A DNA stretch of 64,000 bases. It comes from Aplectana chamaeleonis. Its lineage: Eukaryota; Nematoda; Chromadorea; Rhabditida; Cosmocercidae. A model generated the notes under the pieces. The model saw only the letters and a program-made list of their open reading frames with translations, had not been told where the DNA came from and made no database searches. The stretch is taken from NCBI GenBank assembly GCA_029168955.1, contig JAPDOI010001215.1, forward strand, positions 144,438 to 208,437. Reading direction: 5' to 3'. Shown here piece by piece: positions 1-15,000 of this stretch. Position 1 is the stretch's first letter, and every line of letters starts with the position of its first letter. A program made the position numbers and the translations under genes.

Positions 1-3000
1 AGAAAGCGTTTGACCCAGTGGGAGTATGCAGGACGTCATAGAAAGTGTGCAGGACCACCAAGGGAGTGTGCAGGACGTCAAACAGTGCAGGACGTGACAG
101 AAAGAGTGAAGGATATCAGTGGGAGTGAGCTGGACGTGATAGAAAGTGTCTGCAGGACCCCAGTGGAAGTGTGCAGGACGTCATAGAAAGTGTGCAGGAC
201 TCCCAGTGGGAGTGAGCAGGATGTCATAGAAAGTGTGCAGGACCCCAGTGGGGAGTGAGCAGGACAAGTCACAGAAAGTGTGCAGGACTCCCAGTGGGAG
301 TGGAGCAGGACGTCATAGAAAGTGTGTGCAGGACGGCAAAAAAATGCGCAGGATATCAGTGGGAGTGAGCAGAACGTCATAGAAAGTGTGCAGGACTCCC
401 AGTGGGAGTGTGCAGGACGTGAGTAGAAAGTGTGCAGGACCCACCAGTGGGAGTGAGCAGGACGTCATAGAAAGTGTGCAGGACCCCAGTGGGAGGAGCA
501 GGATGCTGGTAGAAAGCGCTGCAGGACTCCACCAGTGGGAGTGAGCAGGACGTCATGGAAAGTGTGCAGGACCCCAGTGGGAGTGAGCAGGACGTCATAG
601 AAAGTGTGCAGGACCCCAGTGGGAGTGAGCAGGACCCAAATGGGAGTGTTCAGGACCCAGTGGGAGGTGCAGGACCCCAGTGGGAGTGAGCAGGACGTCA
701 TAGAAAGTGTGCAGGACCCCAGTGAGAGTGAGCAGGACGTCACAGAAAGTGTTCGACCCACCAGAGGAGGTGGTGACCTCAGTGGGAGTGTGAGCAGGAC
801 GTCATAGAAAGTGTGCAAGACCCACCAGTGGGAGTGAGCAGGACGTCATGCAGGAAAGTGTGCAGGACCCCAGTGAGAGTGGGAGCAGGACGTCATAGAA
901 AGTGTGCAGGACCCCAGTGGGAGTGGGAGCACGGACGCTGCACAGAAAGTGTGCAGGACCCCAGTGGGAGTGAGCAGGACGTCTAGAAAGTGTGCAGGAC
1001 TCCCAGTGGGAGTGAGCAGGACGTCATAGAAAAAGTTCAGGACCCAGTGGGAGTGGGAGCAGGACGTCATATGGGAGTGTGCAGGACCCAAGTGGGAGTG
1101 AGCAGGACGTCAGTAGAAAGTGTGCAGGGACTCCCAGTGGGAGTGAGCAGGACCCAAATGGGAGGTGCAGTACCCCAGTGAAAGTGTGCAGCAGGACCCC
1201 AGTGGGAGTGAGCAGGACGTCACAGAAAAGTGTGCAGGACCCCAGTGAGAGTGAGCAGGACGTCATAGAAAGTGTGCAGGACCCCAGTGGGAGTGAGCAG
1301 GACGTCATAGAAAGTGTGCAGGACCCCAGTGAGAGTGGGAGCAGGACGTCATAGAAAGTGTGCAGGACGGGCAAAAATGCGCAGGATCAGTGGGAGTGAG
1401 CATGACACCGTTATAGAAAGTGTGCAGGACCCCAGTGGGAGGAGCAGGACGTCATAGAAAGTGTGCAGGACCCCACCAGTGGGAGTGAGCAGGACGTCAT
1501 AGAAAGTGTGCAGGGACTCCCAGTGCGGAGTGAGCAGGACGTCATAGAAAATGTGCAGGACCCCAGTGGGAGTGAGCAGGATCGTCATAGAAAGTGTGCA
1601 GGACCCCAGTGGGAGTGAGCAGGACGTCATAGAAAGTATGCAGGACCCCAGTGGGAGTGAGCAGGACGTCATAGAAAGTGTGCAGGACCCCAGTGGGAGT
1701 GAGCAGGACGTCATAGAAAGTGTGCAGGACGTGGCAAAAAAATGCGCAGGATATCAGTGGGAGTGAGCAGGACGTCATAGAAAGTGTGCAGGACCCCAGT
1801 GGGAGTGAGCAGGACGTCATAGAAAGTGTGCAGGACCCACCAGTGGGAGTGAGCAGGACGTGGAGCATAGAAAGTGGTGCAGGATCCCAGTGGGAGTGAG
1901 CAGGACGTCATAGAGTGTGCAGGACCCACCAGTGGGAGTGAGCAGGACGTCAGTGCAAAGTGTGCAGGACCCCAGTGGGAGTGAGCAGGACGTCAAAGAA
2001 AGTGTGCAGGACGACAAAGTGCGCAGGATATCAGTGGAGTGTGCAGGACACCAGTGAAAGTGTGCAGGGACATCAGTGGGAGTGTTGCAGGACGGATAGA
2101 AAGCGTCTGGACCCACCAGTGGAGTGCAGGACGCCAGTGGGAGGAGCAGGACGTCATAGAAAGTGTGCAGGACCCCATTGTGCGGGAGTGAGCAGGACGT
2201 CATAGAAAGTGTGCAGGGACCCCAGTGGGAGTGGAGCAGGACGTCATAGAAAGTGTGCAGGACCCCAGTGGGAGTGAGCAGGACGTCATAGAAAGTGTGC
2301 AGGACCCCAGTGGGAGTGGGAGCAGGACGTCATAGAAAGTGTGCAGGACCCCAGTGGGAGTGAGTGCAGACGTCATAGAAAGTGTGCAGGACCCCAGTGG
2401 GAGTGGAGCAGGACGTCACAGGAAGTGTGCAGGACCCACCAGTGAGAGTGAGCAGGACGTCATAGAAAGTGTGCAGGACCTCAGTGGGAGTGAGCAGGAC
2501 GTCATGGGAGGCAGAACCCCAGTGGGAGTGTGCAGGACTCAAATGGGAGTGAGCAGGACGTCATAGAAAGTGTGCAGGACCCCAGTGGAAGTGAGCAGGA
2601 CGTCATAGAAAGCGGGCAGGACCCCAGTGGGAGTGAGCAGGACGTCATAGAAAGTGGTGCAGGACCCCAGTGGGAGAGTGAGCAGGACGTCATAGAAAGT
2701 GTGCAGGACCCCAGTGGGAGTGAGCAGGACGTCATAGAAAGCGTGCAGGACCCCAGTGGGAGTGAGCAGGACGTCGTAGAAAGTGTGCAGGACCCTAGTG
2801 GGAGTGTGCAGGACGTCGTAAAAAGTGTGCAGGACCCCAGTGGGAGTGAGCAGGACGTCATAGAAAGTGTGCAGGACCCCAGTGGGAGTGAGCAGGACGT
2901 CGCAAAAAGTGTGCAGGACCCCAGTGGGAGTGAGCAGGACGTCATAGAAAGTGTGCAGGACCCCAGTGGGAGTGAGCAGGACGTCATAGAAAGTGTGCAG

Positions 3001-6000
3001 GACCCTAGTGGGAGTGAGCAGGACGTCATAGAAAGTGTGCAGAACCCCAGTGGGAGTGGAGCAGGACGTCATAGAAAGTGTGCAGGACCCCAGTGGGAGT
3101 GAGCAGGACGTCATAGAGTGCAGGATCTGCGGGAGTGAGCAGGACGTCAGTAGAAAGTGTGCGGGATCCCCAGTGGGAGTGAGCAGGACGTCATAGAAAG
3201 TGTGCAGACCCCAGTGGGAGTGAGCAGGACGTCATAGAAAGCGTGCCTGACCCACCAGTGGGGAGTGAGCAGGACGTCATAGCAAAGTGTGCAGGACCCC
3301 AGTGGGAGGAGTGAGCAGGACGTCATAGAAAGTGTGCAGGACCCCAGTGGGAGTGGGAGCAGGACGTCATAGAAAGTGTGCAGGACTCCCAGGTGGGAGT
3401 GAGCAGGACGTCATAGAAAGTGTGCAGGACCTCAGTGGGAGGAGTGGAGCAGAACGTCATAGAAAGTGTGCAGGACTCCCAGTGTGGAGTGAGCAGGACG
3501 TCAGTAGAAAGTGTGCAGGACCCCAAGTGTGGAGTGAGCAGGACGTCATAGAAAGTGTGCAGGACCCACCAGTGGGAGTGAGCAGGACGTCATAGAAAGT
3601 GTGCAGGACTCCTGCGGGGAGTGAGCAGGACGTCATGGAAAGTGTGCAGGACCCCAGTGGGAGTGAGCAGGACGTCATAGAAAGTGTGCAGGACCCCCAG
3701 GGAGTGAGCAGTACCCAAATGGACGTTCAGGACCACAGGGAGTGTGCAGGACCCCAGTGGGAGTGAGCAGGACGTCATAGAAAGTGTGCAGGACCCCAGT
3801 GGGAGCAAGAGCAGGACGGTCATAGAAAGTGTGCAGGACCCCAGTGGGAGTGAGCAGGACGTCATATGAAAGTGTGCAGGACGTCAGTGGAGGTGCAGGG
3901 CGGATAAGTGTGCAAGCTTGACCTACCAGTGGGAGTGAGCAGGACGTCATAGAAAGTGTGCAGGACTTTTGGCCCAGTGTGCAGACGTCAAAGAGTGAGC
4001 AGGACGCTGACAGAAAGTGTGCAGGACCCCAGTGGGAGTGAGCAGGACGTCACAGAAAGTGTGCAGGACCCCCAGTGGGAGTGAGCAGGACGTCATAGGA
4101 AAGCGTCTGACCAATTGTGCGGGAGTGTGCAGGACCCCAGTGGGAGTGAGCAGGACGTGATAGAAAAGTGTTCAGGACCCCACCAGTGGGAGTGAGCAGG
4201 ACGTCATATGAAAGTGTGCAGGACCCTGGTGGGAGTGAGGTAGGACGTCATAGAAAGTGTGCAGGACCCCAGTGGGAGGAGCAGGACGTTCATAGAAAGT
4301 GTGCAGGACTCCCAGTGAGAGTGAGCAGGACGTCATAGAAAAAGTGTGCAGGACTCCCAGTGAGAGTGAGCAGGACGTCATAGAAAGTGTGCAGGACCCC
4401 AGTGGGAGTGAGCAGGACGTTATAGAAAGTGTGCAGAGACCCCAGTGAGAGTGAGCAGGACGTCATAGAAAGTGTGCAGGACGTGGCAAAAAAATGCGCA
4501 GGATATCAGTGAGAGTGAGCAGGACGCTACAGCAAAGTGTGCAGGACCCCAGTGGGAGTGAGCAGGGACGTCATAGAAAGTGTGCAGGACCACCAGTGGG
4601 AGTGAGCAGGACGTCATGTTAGAAAGTGTGCAGGACCCCAGTGGGAGTGAGCAGGACGTGATATGAAAGTGTGCAGGACCCCAGTGGAAGTGAGCAGGAC
4701 GTCATAGAAAGGTGTGCAGGGACTCCAAGTGGGAGGAGCAGGACGTCATAGAAAGTGTGCAGGACCCCCAGTGGGAGTGAGCAGGACGTCATAGAAAGTG
4801 TGCAGGACCCCAGTGAGAGTGAGCAGGACGTCATAGAAAGTGTGCAGGACTCCCAGTGGGAGTGAGCAGGACGCCATAGAAAATGTGCAGGACCCCAGTG
4901 GGAGTGAGCAGGACGCTCATGGAAAGTGTGCAGGGACATCAGTGGGAGTGAGCAGGACGTCATAGAAAGTGTGCAGGACTCCACCAGTGGGAGTGAGCAG
5001 GACGTCATAGAAAGTGCGTGCAGGACTCCCAGTGGAGTGAGCAGGACGTGATAATGAGCGTGTTCAGGACCCACCAGTGGGAGTGTGCAGGACGTCAAAT
5101 GGGAGTGTGCAGGACCCAAATGGGAGGTTCAGGACGTCAGTGAAAGTGTGCAGGGACCTCTCAGGGAGTGAGCAGGACGTCATAGAAAGTGTGTGCAGGA
5201 CCCTGAGTGGGAGTGAGCAGGACGTCACAGAAAGTGTGCAGGACCCCAGTGGAGAGTGAGCAGGACGTCATAGAAAGTGTGCAGGACCCACCAGTGGGAG
5301 GTGGGAGCAGGACGTCAGAGAAAGTGTGTGCAGAACCCCAGTGGGAGGGAGCAGGACGTCATGCAGAAAGTGTGCAGGACGTGGCAAAAATGCGCAGGAT
5401 ATCAGTGGGAGTGAGCAGGACACCGCCAGAAAGTGTGCAGGACCCCAGTGGGGAGTGAGCAGGACGTCATAGAAAGTGTGCAGGACCCACCAGTGGGAGT
5501 GAGCACTTGACGTCATAGAAAGTGTGCAGGACCCCAGTGGGAGGTGACGCAGGACGTCATAGAAAGTGTGCAGGACCCCAGTGGGAAGGTGAGCAGGACG
5601 TCATAGAAAGTGTGCAGGACCCCAGTGGGGAGTGAGCAGGACGTCATAGAAAGTGTGCAGGACCCCAGTGGGAGTGAGCAGGACGTCATAGAAAGTGTGC
5701 AGGACCCCAGTGGAGTGAGCAGCAGGACCCAATAGGGAGTGTGCAGGACGTGGCAAAAAGTGTGCAGGACCCCAGTGGGAGTGTGCAGGACGTCATAGAA
5801 AGTGTGCAGGACCCCAGTGGGAGTGAGCAGGACGTCATAGAAAGTGTGCAGGACCCACCAGTGAGAGTGTGCAGGACGTCATAGAAAGTGTGCAGGACCC
5901 CAGTGGGAGTGGAGCAGGACGTCATAGAAAGTGTGCAGGACCCACCAGTGGGAGTGAGCAGGACGTCATAGAAAGTGTGCAGGACCCCAGTGAGAGTGAG

Positions 6001-9000
6001 CAGGACGTCATAGAAAGTGTGCAGGACCCAGTGAGAGTGAGCAGGACGTCATAGAAAGTGTGCAGGACCCCAGTGGGAGTGGAGCAGGACGTCACAGAAA
6101 GTGTGCAGGACTCTCAGTGGGAGGGAGCAGGACGTCATAGAAAGTGCGTGCGGCGGACCCACCAGTGGAAAGCGGAGCAGTGACGTCATAGAAAGTGTGC
6201 AGGACGTCAGTGGGAGTGTGAGCAGGACGTCATAGAAAGTGTTCAGGACCCACCAGTGGGAGTGTGCAGGACGTCATAGAAAGGGTGCAGGACCCCAGTG
6301 GGAGTGAGCAGGACGTGTCATAGAAAGTGTGCAGGACCCCAGTGGGAGTGGAGCAGAACGTCATAGAAAGTGTGCAGGACCCTAGGGAGTGAGCAGGACG
6401 CTGGCAGAAAGTGTGCAGGACCCCAGTGGGAGTGAGCAGGACGTCATAGAAAGTGTGCAGGACCCCAGTGGGAGTGGAGCAGGACGTCATAGAAAGTGTG
6501 CAGGGACCCCAGTGAGAGTGAGCAGAACGTGTCATAGAAAGTGTGCAGGACCCTCAGTGCGAGTGAGAGCAGGACGTCATAGAAAGTGTGCAGGACCCCC
6601 AGTGGGAGTGAGCAGAACGTCATAGAAAGTGTGCAGGACCCCAGTGGGAGTGAGCAGGGACGTCATAGAAAGTGTGCAGGACCCCAGTGAGAGTGAGCAG
6701 GACGTCATAGAAAGTGTGCAGGACCCCAGTGGGAGTGGAGCAGGACGTCATAGAAAGTGTGCAGGACTCCCAGTGGAAGTGAGCATGGACGTCATAGAAA
6801 GTGTGCAGGACCCCAGCGAGAGTGGGAGCAGGACGTCATAGAAAGTGTGCAGGACTCCCAGTGAGAGTGAGCAGGACGTCATAGAAAGTGCAGGACTCAG
6901 TGAGAGTGAGCAGGACGTCAGCAGAAAGTGTGCAGGACCCTGGTGGGAGTGAGCAGGACGTCATAGAAAGTGTGCAGGACCCTCAGTGGGAGTGAGCAGG
7001 ACGTCATAGAAAGTGTGCAGGACCCCAGTGGGAGTGAGCAGGACGTCATAGAAAGTGTGCAGGACCTCAGTGGGAGTGGAGCAGGACGTCATAGAAAGTG
7101 TGCGGGACCCCAGTGGGAGTGAGCAGGACGTCATAGAAAGTGTGCAGGATCCCCAGTGAGAGTGAGCAGAACGTCAGAGAAAGTGTGCAGGACCCCAGTG
7201 GGAGTGAGCAGACCCAAATGGGACGTGTAGACCCCAGTGGTATTGTGCAGAACCTCAGTGGGAGTGAGCAGGACGTCATAGGAAAGTGTGGCAGGACCTC
7301 TGTGAGAGTGAGCAGGATGTCACAGAAAGTGTGCAGGACCTCAGTGAGAGTGAGTGAGGACGTCATAGAAAGTGTGCAGGACCCCAGTGGGAGTGAGCAG
7401 GACCCAAATGGGAGTGTGCAGGACCTCAGTGGGAGTGTGCAGGACCCCAGTGGGAGAGTGAGCAGGACGTCATAGAAAGTGTGCAGGACCCCAGTGGGAG
7501 TGAGCAGGACGTCATAGAAAGTGTGCAGGACCCCAGTGGGAGTGGAGCAGGACGTCATAGAAAGTGTGCAGGACCCCAGTGAGAGTGGAGCAGTGACGTC
7601 ATAGAAAGTGTGCAGGACCCCAGTGAGAGTGAGCAGGACGTCATAGAAAGTGTGCAGGACCCCAGTGAGAGTGAGCAGGACTGTCATAGAAAGTGTGCAG
7701 GACCCCAGTGGGGAGTGAGCAGGACGTCATATGAAAGTGGTGCAGGACCCCCAGTGAGTGCGCAGGACCCCCAGGAGTGAGCAGGACGTCATAGAAAGTG
7801 TGCAGGACCTCAGCGGGAGTGAGCAGGACGTCATAGATAGTGTGCAGGACCCCAGTGGGAGTGAGCAGGACGTCATAGAAAGTGTGCAGGACCCTCAGTG
7901 AGATGTCAGCAGGACGTTCATAGAAAGTGTGCAGGACCCCAGTGGGAGTGGAGCAGGACGTCATAGAAAGTGTGCAGGACCCCAGTGGGAGTGAGCAGGA
8001 CGTCATAGAAAGTGTGCAGGGACTCCCAGTGAGAGTGGGAGCAGGACGTCATAGAAAGTGTGCAGGACCCCAGTGGGAGTGAGCAGGACGTCATAGAAAG
8101 TGTGTGCAGGACTCCCAGTGGGAGTGAGCAGGACGTCATAGAAAGTGTGCAGGACCCCAGTGGGAGAGGTGAGCAGGACGTCATAGAAAGTGTGCAGGGA
8201 CCCCAGTGGGAGTGAGCAGGACGTCATAGAAAGTGTGCAGGGACCCCAGTGGGAGTGGGAGCAGGACGTCATAGAAAGTGTGCAGGACCCCAGGGGAGGA
8301 GCAGGACGTCATAGAAAGTGTGCAGGACCCCAGTGGGAGAGTGAGCAGGACGTCATAGAAAGTGTGCAGGACCCCAGTGGAGAGTGAGCAGGACGTCATA
8401 GAAAGTGTGTGCAGGACCCCAGTGGGAGTGAGCAGGACGTCATAGAAAGTGTGCAGGACTCCCAGTGGGAGTGAGCAGGACGTCAGTGCAGAAAGTGTGC
8501 AGGACTCCCAGTGGGAGTGAGCAGGACGTCATAGAAAGTGTGCAGGACCCCAGTGGGGAGGGAGCAGGACGTCATAGAAAGTGTGTGCAGGACTCCCAGT
8601 GCGGGGAGTGAGCAGGACGTCATAGAAAGTGTGCAGGACCCACCAGTGGGAGTGAGCAGTGACGTCAGTAGGAAAGTGTGCAGGACCCCAGGTGGGAGTG
8701 AGCAGGACGTCATAGAAAGTGTGCAGGACCCCCAGTGGGAGTGAGCAGGACGTCATAGAAAGTGTGTGCAGGACCCCAGTGGGAGTGAGCAGGACGCTCA
8801 TAGAAAGTGTGCAGGACCCCAGTGGGAGTGGAGTGCAGGACGTCATAGAAAGTGCAGGACCCCTGCGGGAGGAGCAGGACGTCAGTAGAAAGTGTGCAGG
8901 ACCCCAGTGGGAGTGAGCAGGGCGTGATAGAAAGTGCGCTTGACCACCAGTGGAGTGTGCAGGACGTCAGTGGGAGTGTGTGCAGGACCTTAAGGGAGTG

Positions 9001-12000
9001 TGCAGGACGTCAAAGAAAGTGTGCAGGACCCCAGTGGGAGTGGAGCAGGACGTCAGAAAGTGTGCAGGACCCCAGTGTGGGGAGGAGCAGGACGTCATAG
9101 AAAGTGCAGGGACATCAGTAGTGAGTGAGCAGGACGTCATAGAAAGTGTGCAGGACCCACCAGTGGGAGTGAGCAGGACGGGTCATAGAAAGTGTGCAGG
9201 ACCCCAGTGGGAGTGTGCAGGACGTGATAGAAAGTGCTTGACCCACCTGAGTGGGAGTGTGCAGGACGTCAGTGAAAGTGTGCAGGACCCCAGTGGGAGT
9301 GGAGCAGAGACGTCATAGAAAGTGTGCAGGACGTGACAGAAAGTGCGCAGGATATCAGTGGAGGTGCAGGACACCACAGAAAGTAAGGGGCATCAGTGGA
9401 GTGTTGCAGGATGATAGAAAGGCCCTGACCCACCAGGAGGTGCAGGACGTCAGTGGGAGTGGAGCACGACGTCATAGAAAGTGTGTGCAGGACCCACCAG
9501 TGGGAGTGAGCAGGACGTCATAGAAAGTGTGCAGGACCTCCCAGTGGGAGTGGAGCAGGACGTCATAGAAAGTGTGCAGGACCCCAGTGGGAGTGAGCAG
9601 GACGTCATAGAAGTGTGTGTGCAGGACCCTTCAGTGGGAGTGGAGCAGGACGTCATAGAAAGTGTGCAGGACCCCAGTGAAAAGAGTGAGCAGGACGTCA
9701 TATGAAAGTGTGCAGTGGACCCCAGTGGGAGTGAGCAGGACGTCATAGGAAGTGTGTGCAGGACCCCAGTGGGAGGTGCAGGACGTCATAGAAAGTGTGC
9801 AGGACTGCAGGAGGAGCAGGACCCAAGTGGGAGTGAGGGAGCAGGACGTCATAGAAAGTGTGCAGGACCCCAGTGGGAGTGTGCAGGACGTCAAAGAAAG
9901 TGTGCAGGACCCCAGTGAGAGTGAGTGCAGGACGTCATAGAAAGTGTGCAGACCCCAGTGAGAGTGAGCAGGACGTCATAGAAAGTGTGCAGACCCCCAG
10001 TGAGAGTGAGCAGGACGTCATATAGAAAGTGTGCAGGACCCTGTAGTGGGAGTGAGCAGGACGTCATAGAAAGTGTGCAGGACCCCAGTGGGAGTGAGCA
10101 GGACGTCATAGAAAGTGTGCAGGACCTCAGTGGGGAGTGAGCAGGGGACGTCATAGAAAGTGTGCAGGACCCCAGTGGGAGTGAGCAGGACGTCATAGAA
10201 AGTGTGCAGGACCCCAGTGGGAGTGAGCAGCACGTCATAGAAAGTGTGCAGGACCCCAGTGGAGTGGGAGCAGGACGTCATAGAAAGTGTGCAGGACCCC
10301 AGTGGGAGTGAGCAGGACGTCAGGAGAAAGTGTGCAGGACCCCAGTGGAGGAGCAGGACCCAAATGGGAGTGTGCAGGACGTCATAGAAAGTGTGTGCAG
10401 GACCCCAGTGGGAGTGAGCAGGACGTCATAGAAAGTGCAGGACCCCAGTGGGAGTGAGCAGTGACGCTGCTAATGAAAGTGTGCAGGACCCCAGTGGCAT
10501 TGCAGCAGAACCCCAGGAGTGAGCAGGACGTCATAGAAAGTGTGCAGGACTCCCAGTGGGAGTGAGCAGGACGTCATAGAAAGTGTGCAGGACCCCAGTG
10601 AGAGTGAGCAGAAACGTCATAGAAAGTGTGCAGGACTCCCAGTGGGAGGAGCAGGACGTCATAGAAAGTGTGCAGGGACTCCCAGTGAGAGGAGCAGGAC
10701 GTCATAGAAAGTGTGCAGGGAACCCCAGTGGGAGTGGAGCAGGACGTCATAGAAAGTGTGCAGGACCCCAGTGAGAGTGAGCAGGACGTCATAGAAAGTG
10801 TGCAGGACTCCCAGTGAGAGAGAGCAGGACGTCATAGAAAGTGTGCAGGACCCCAGTGAGAGTGAGCAGGACGTCATAGAAAGTGTGTGCAGGACTCCCA
10901 GCAGAGTGAGCAGGACGTCATAGAAAGTGTGCAGGACCCCAGTGAGAGAGTGGAGCAGGACGTCATAGAAAGTGTGCAGGACCCCAGTGGGAGTGAGCAG
11001 GACGTCATAGAAAAGTGTGCAGGACTCCCAGTGGGAGTGAGAGCAGGACGTCATAGAAAAGTGTGCAGGACCCCAGTGGGAGTGAGCAGGACGTCATAGA
11101 AAGTGTGCAGGACTCCCAGTGGGGAGGAGTGAGCAGGACGTCATAGAAAGTGTGCAGGACCCCAGTGGGAGTGAGCAGGACGTCATAGAAAGTGTGCAGG
11201 ACCCCAGTGGGAGTGAGCAGGACGTCATAGAAAGTGTGCAGGACTCCCAGTGGGAGTGAGCAGGACGTCATAGAAAGTGTGCAGGACCCCAGTGGGGAGT
11301 GAGCAGGACGTCATAGAAAGTGTGCAGGACCCCCAGTGGGAGTGAGCAGGACGTCATAGAAAGTGTGCAGGACCCCAGTGGGAGTGAGCAGGACGTCATA
11401 GAAAGTGTGCAGGACCCCAGTGGGAGTGAGCAGGACGTCATAGAAAGTGTGCAGGACCCACCAGTGGGAGTGAGCAGGGACGTCATAGAAAGTGTGCAGG
11501 GGACCCCAGTGGGAGTGAGCAGGGCGTGATAGAAAGCGCTTGACCCACCACAGTGGAGTGTGCAGGACGCCAGTGGGAGGCAGGACGTCAAAGAAAGCAG
11601 GACCCCAGGAGTGAGCAGGACGTCATAGAAAGTGTGCAGGACTCCCAGTGGGAGTGAGCAGGACGTCGTAGAAAGTGTGCAGGACCCCAGTGGAGAGTGA
11701 GTAGGACGTCATAGAAAGTGTGCAGGACTCCCAGTGGGGAGTGAGCAGGACGTCATAGAAAGTGTGCAGGACCCCAGTGGGAGTGAGCAGGACGTCATAG
11801 AAAGTGTGCAGGACTCCACCAGTGGGAGTGAGCAGGACGTCAGTAGAAAGTGTGCAGGACTCGTGGAGAGTGAGCAGGACGTCATAGAAAGTGTGCAGGA
11901 CGTGACAGAAAGTGCAGGATATCAGTGGGAGGGAGCAGGACGTCAGCAGTGTGTAGACCCTGTGGGGAGTGTGCAGGTGTGATAGAGCGTTTGACCCACC

Positions 12001-15000
12001 AGTGGGAGTGTGCAGGACGTCATAGAAAGTGTGCAGGACCCACCACAGTGGGAGTGTGCAGGACGTCAAAGAAAGTGTGCAGGACGTGATAGAAAGTGCG
12101 CAGGATATCCCACTGTGCGGGAGTGTGCAGGACGTCACAGAAAGTGTGCAGGACCCCAGTGGGAGTGAGCAGGACGTCATAGAAAGTGTGCAGGACCCAC
12201 CAGGTGGGGAGTGGAGCAGGACGTCATAGAAAGTGTGCAGGACTCCCAGTGGGAGTGGTGCAGGACGTCATAGAAAGTGTGCAGGACCCCAGTGGGAGTG
12301 AGCAGGACGCCATAGTGTGGACCGCAGTGGGAGTGAGCAGGACGTCATAGAAAGTGTGCAGGACCCCAGTGGGAGTGAGCAGGACGTCATAGAAAGTGTG
12401 CAGGACCCCAGTGCGGAAGTGAGCACGACGTCATATGAAAGTGTGCAGGACCCCAGTGGGAGTGAGCAGGACGTCATAGTGTGCAGGACCCCAGTGGAGT
12501 GAGCAGGACGTCATAGAAAGTGTGTGTGCAGGACTCCCCAGTGGGAGTGAGCAGGACGTCATAGAAAGTGTGCAGGACCCCAGTAGAGAGTGAGCAGAAC
12601 GTCATAGAAAGTGTGCAGGACCTCAGCAGTGAGAGTGAGCAGGACGTCATTGAAAGTGTGCAGGACCCCAGTGGGAGTGTGCAGGACCCCAGTGAGAGTG
12701 TGCAGGACGTCATAGAAAGTGTGCAGGACCCCAGTGAGAGTGAGCAGGACGTCATAGAAAGTGTGCAGGACTCCCAGTGAGAGGGAGCAGGACGTCATGC
12801 AGAAAGTGTGCAGGACCCCAGTGGGAGTGAGCAGGACGTCATGGCAGAAAGTGTGCAGGACCCCCAGTGGGGAGGAGTGAGCAGGACGTCATAGAAAGTG
12901 TGTGCAGGACCCCAGTGAGAGTGAGCAGGACGTCATAGAAAGTGTGCAGGACCCCAGTGGGAGTGAGCAGGACGTCATAGAAAGTGTGCAGGACTCCCAG
13001 TGGGAGTGAGCAGGACGTCATAGAAAGTGTGCAGGACCCCAGTGAGAGTGAGCAGAACGTCATAGAAAGTGTGGCAGGACTCCCAGTGGAGAGTGAGCAG
13101 GACGTCATATGAAAGTGCAGGACCCTGCGGCATTGCAGGACTCCCAGTGGGAGTGAGCAGGACGTCATAGAAAGTGTGCAAGTGGACTCCCAGTGAGAGT
13201 GAGCAGGACGTCATAGAAAGTGTGCAGGACTCCCAGTGAGAGTGAGCAGGACGTCATAGAAAGTGTGCAGGGACCCCCAGTGGGTGAGTGGGAGCAGGAC
13301 GTCATAGAAAAAGTGCAGGGACCCCAGTGGCAGTGAGCAGAACGTCATAGAAAGTGTGCAGGACCCCAGTGAGAGTGAGCAGGACGTCATAGAAAGTGTG
13401 CAGGACCCCAGTGGGAGTGAGCAGGACGTCATAGAAAGTGTGCAGGACCCCCAGTGGAAGTGGGAGCAGGACGTCATAGAAAGCGTGCAGAATCCCAGAG
13501 AGAGTGGGCAGGACGTCAGAGAAAGTGTGCAGGGACCCCAGTGGGAGTGAGCAGAACGTCATAGGAAAGTGTGCAGGACCCCAGTGAGAGTGAGCAGGAC
13601 GTCATAGAAAGTGTGCAGGACCCCAGTGGGAGTGAGCAGGACGTCATAGAAAGTGTGCAGGACCCCAGTGGGAGTGAGCAGGGACGTCATAGAAAGTGTG
13701 CAGGACTCCCAGTGGGAGTGAGCAGGACGTCATAGAAAGTGTGCAGGACCCCAGTGGGAGTGAGCAGGACGTCATAGAAAGTGTGCAGGACCCCAGTGGA
13801 GAGTGAGCAGAACGTCATAGAAAGTGTGCAGTGACCCCCAGTGGGAGTGAGCAGGACCCAAAATGGGAGTGTGCAGGACCTCGCAGGGAGTGAGCAGGAC
13901 GTCATAGAAAGTGTGCAGGACCCCAGTGGGAGTGAGCAGGACGTCATAGAAAGTGTGCAGGGACCCCAGTGGGAGTGAGCAGGACGTCACAGAAAGTGTG
14001 CAGGACCCCAGTGGGAGTGAGCAGGACGTCATAGAAAGTGTGCAGGACCCCAGTGAGAGTGAGCAGGACGTCATAGAAAGTGTGCAGGACCCCAGTGGGA
14101 GTGAGCAGGACGTCATAGAAAGTGTGTGCAGGACCCCAGTGGGAGTGAGCAGGACGTCATAGAAAGTGGGTGCAGGACCCCAGTGGGAGTGAGCAGGACG
14201 TCATAGAAAGTGTGCAGGACCCCAGGTGAGAGGAGCAGGACGTCATAGAAAAGTGTGCAGGACCCCAGTGGGAGTGAGCAGGACGTCATAGAAAGTGTGC
14301 AGGACCCCAGTGAGAGTGAGCAGGACGTCAGTAGAAAGTGTGCAGGACTCCCAGTGAGAGTGAGCAGAGACGTCATAGAAAGTGTGCAGGGACCCCAGTG
14401 GGAGTGGAGAGCAGGACGTCAGTAGAAAGTGGTGCAGGACCCCAGTGGAGAGTGAGCAGGACGTCATAGAAAGTGTGCAGGACCCCAGTGAGAGTGGAGC
14501 AGGACGTCATAGAAAGTGTGCAGGACCCCCAGTGGGAGTGAGCAGGACGTCATAGAAAGTGTGCAGGACCCCAGTGGGAGTGAGCAGGACGTCATAGAAA
14601 GTGTGCAGGACCCCCAGTGGGAGGAAGGGTGCAGCAGACGTCATAGAAAGTGTGCAGGACTCCCAGTGGGAGTGAGCAGGACGTCATAGAAAGTGTGCAG
14701 GACCCCAGTGGGAGTGAGCAGGACGTCATAGAAAGTGTGTGCAGGACCCCAGTGGGAGGAGCAGGACGTCATAGAAAGTGTGCAGGACCCCAGTGGGAGT
14801 GAGCAGGGACGTCATAGAAAGTGTGCGGGACTCCCAGTGGGGAGTGAGCAGGACGTCAAGCAGGAAAGTGTGCAGGACCCCAGTGAGAGATGAGCAGAAC
14901 GGTCAGTAGAAAGGTGAGAACTGGAAAAGAGAGCAGGACCCCCAGTGGGAGTGAGCAGGACGTCATAGAAAGTGTGCAGGACCCCAGTGGGGAGTGAGCA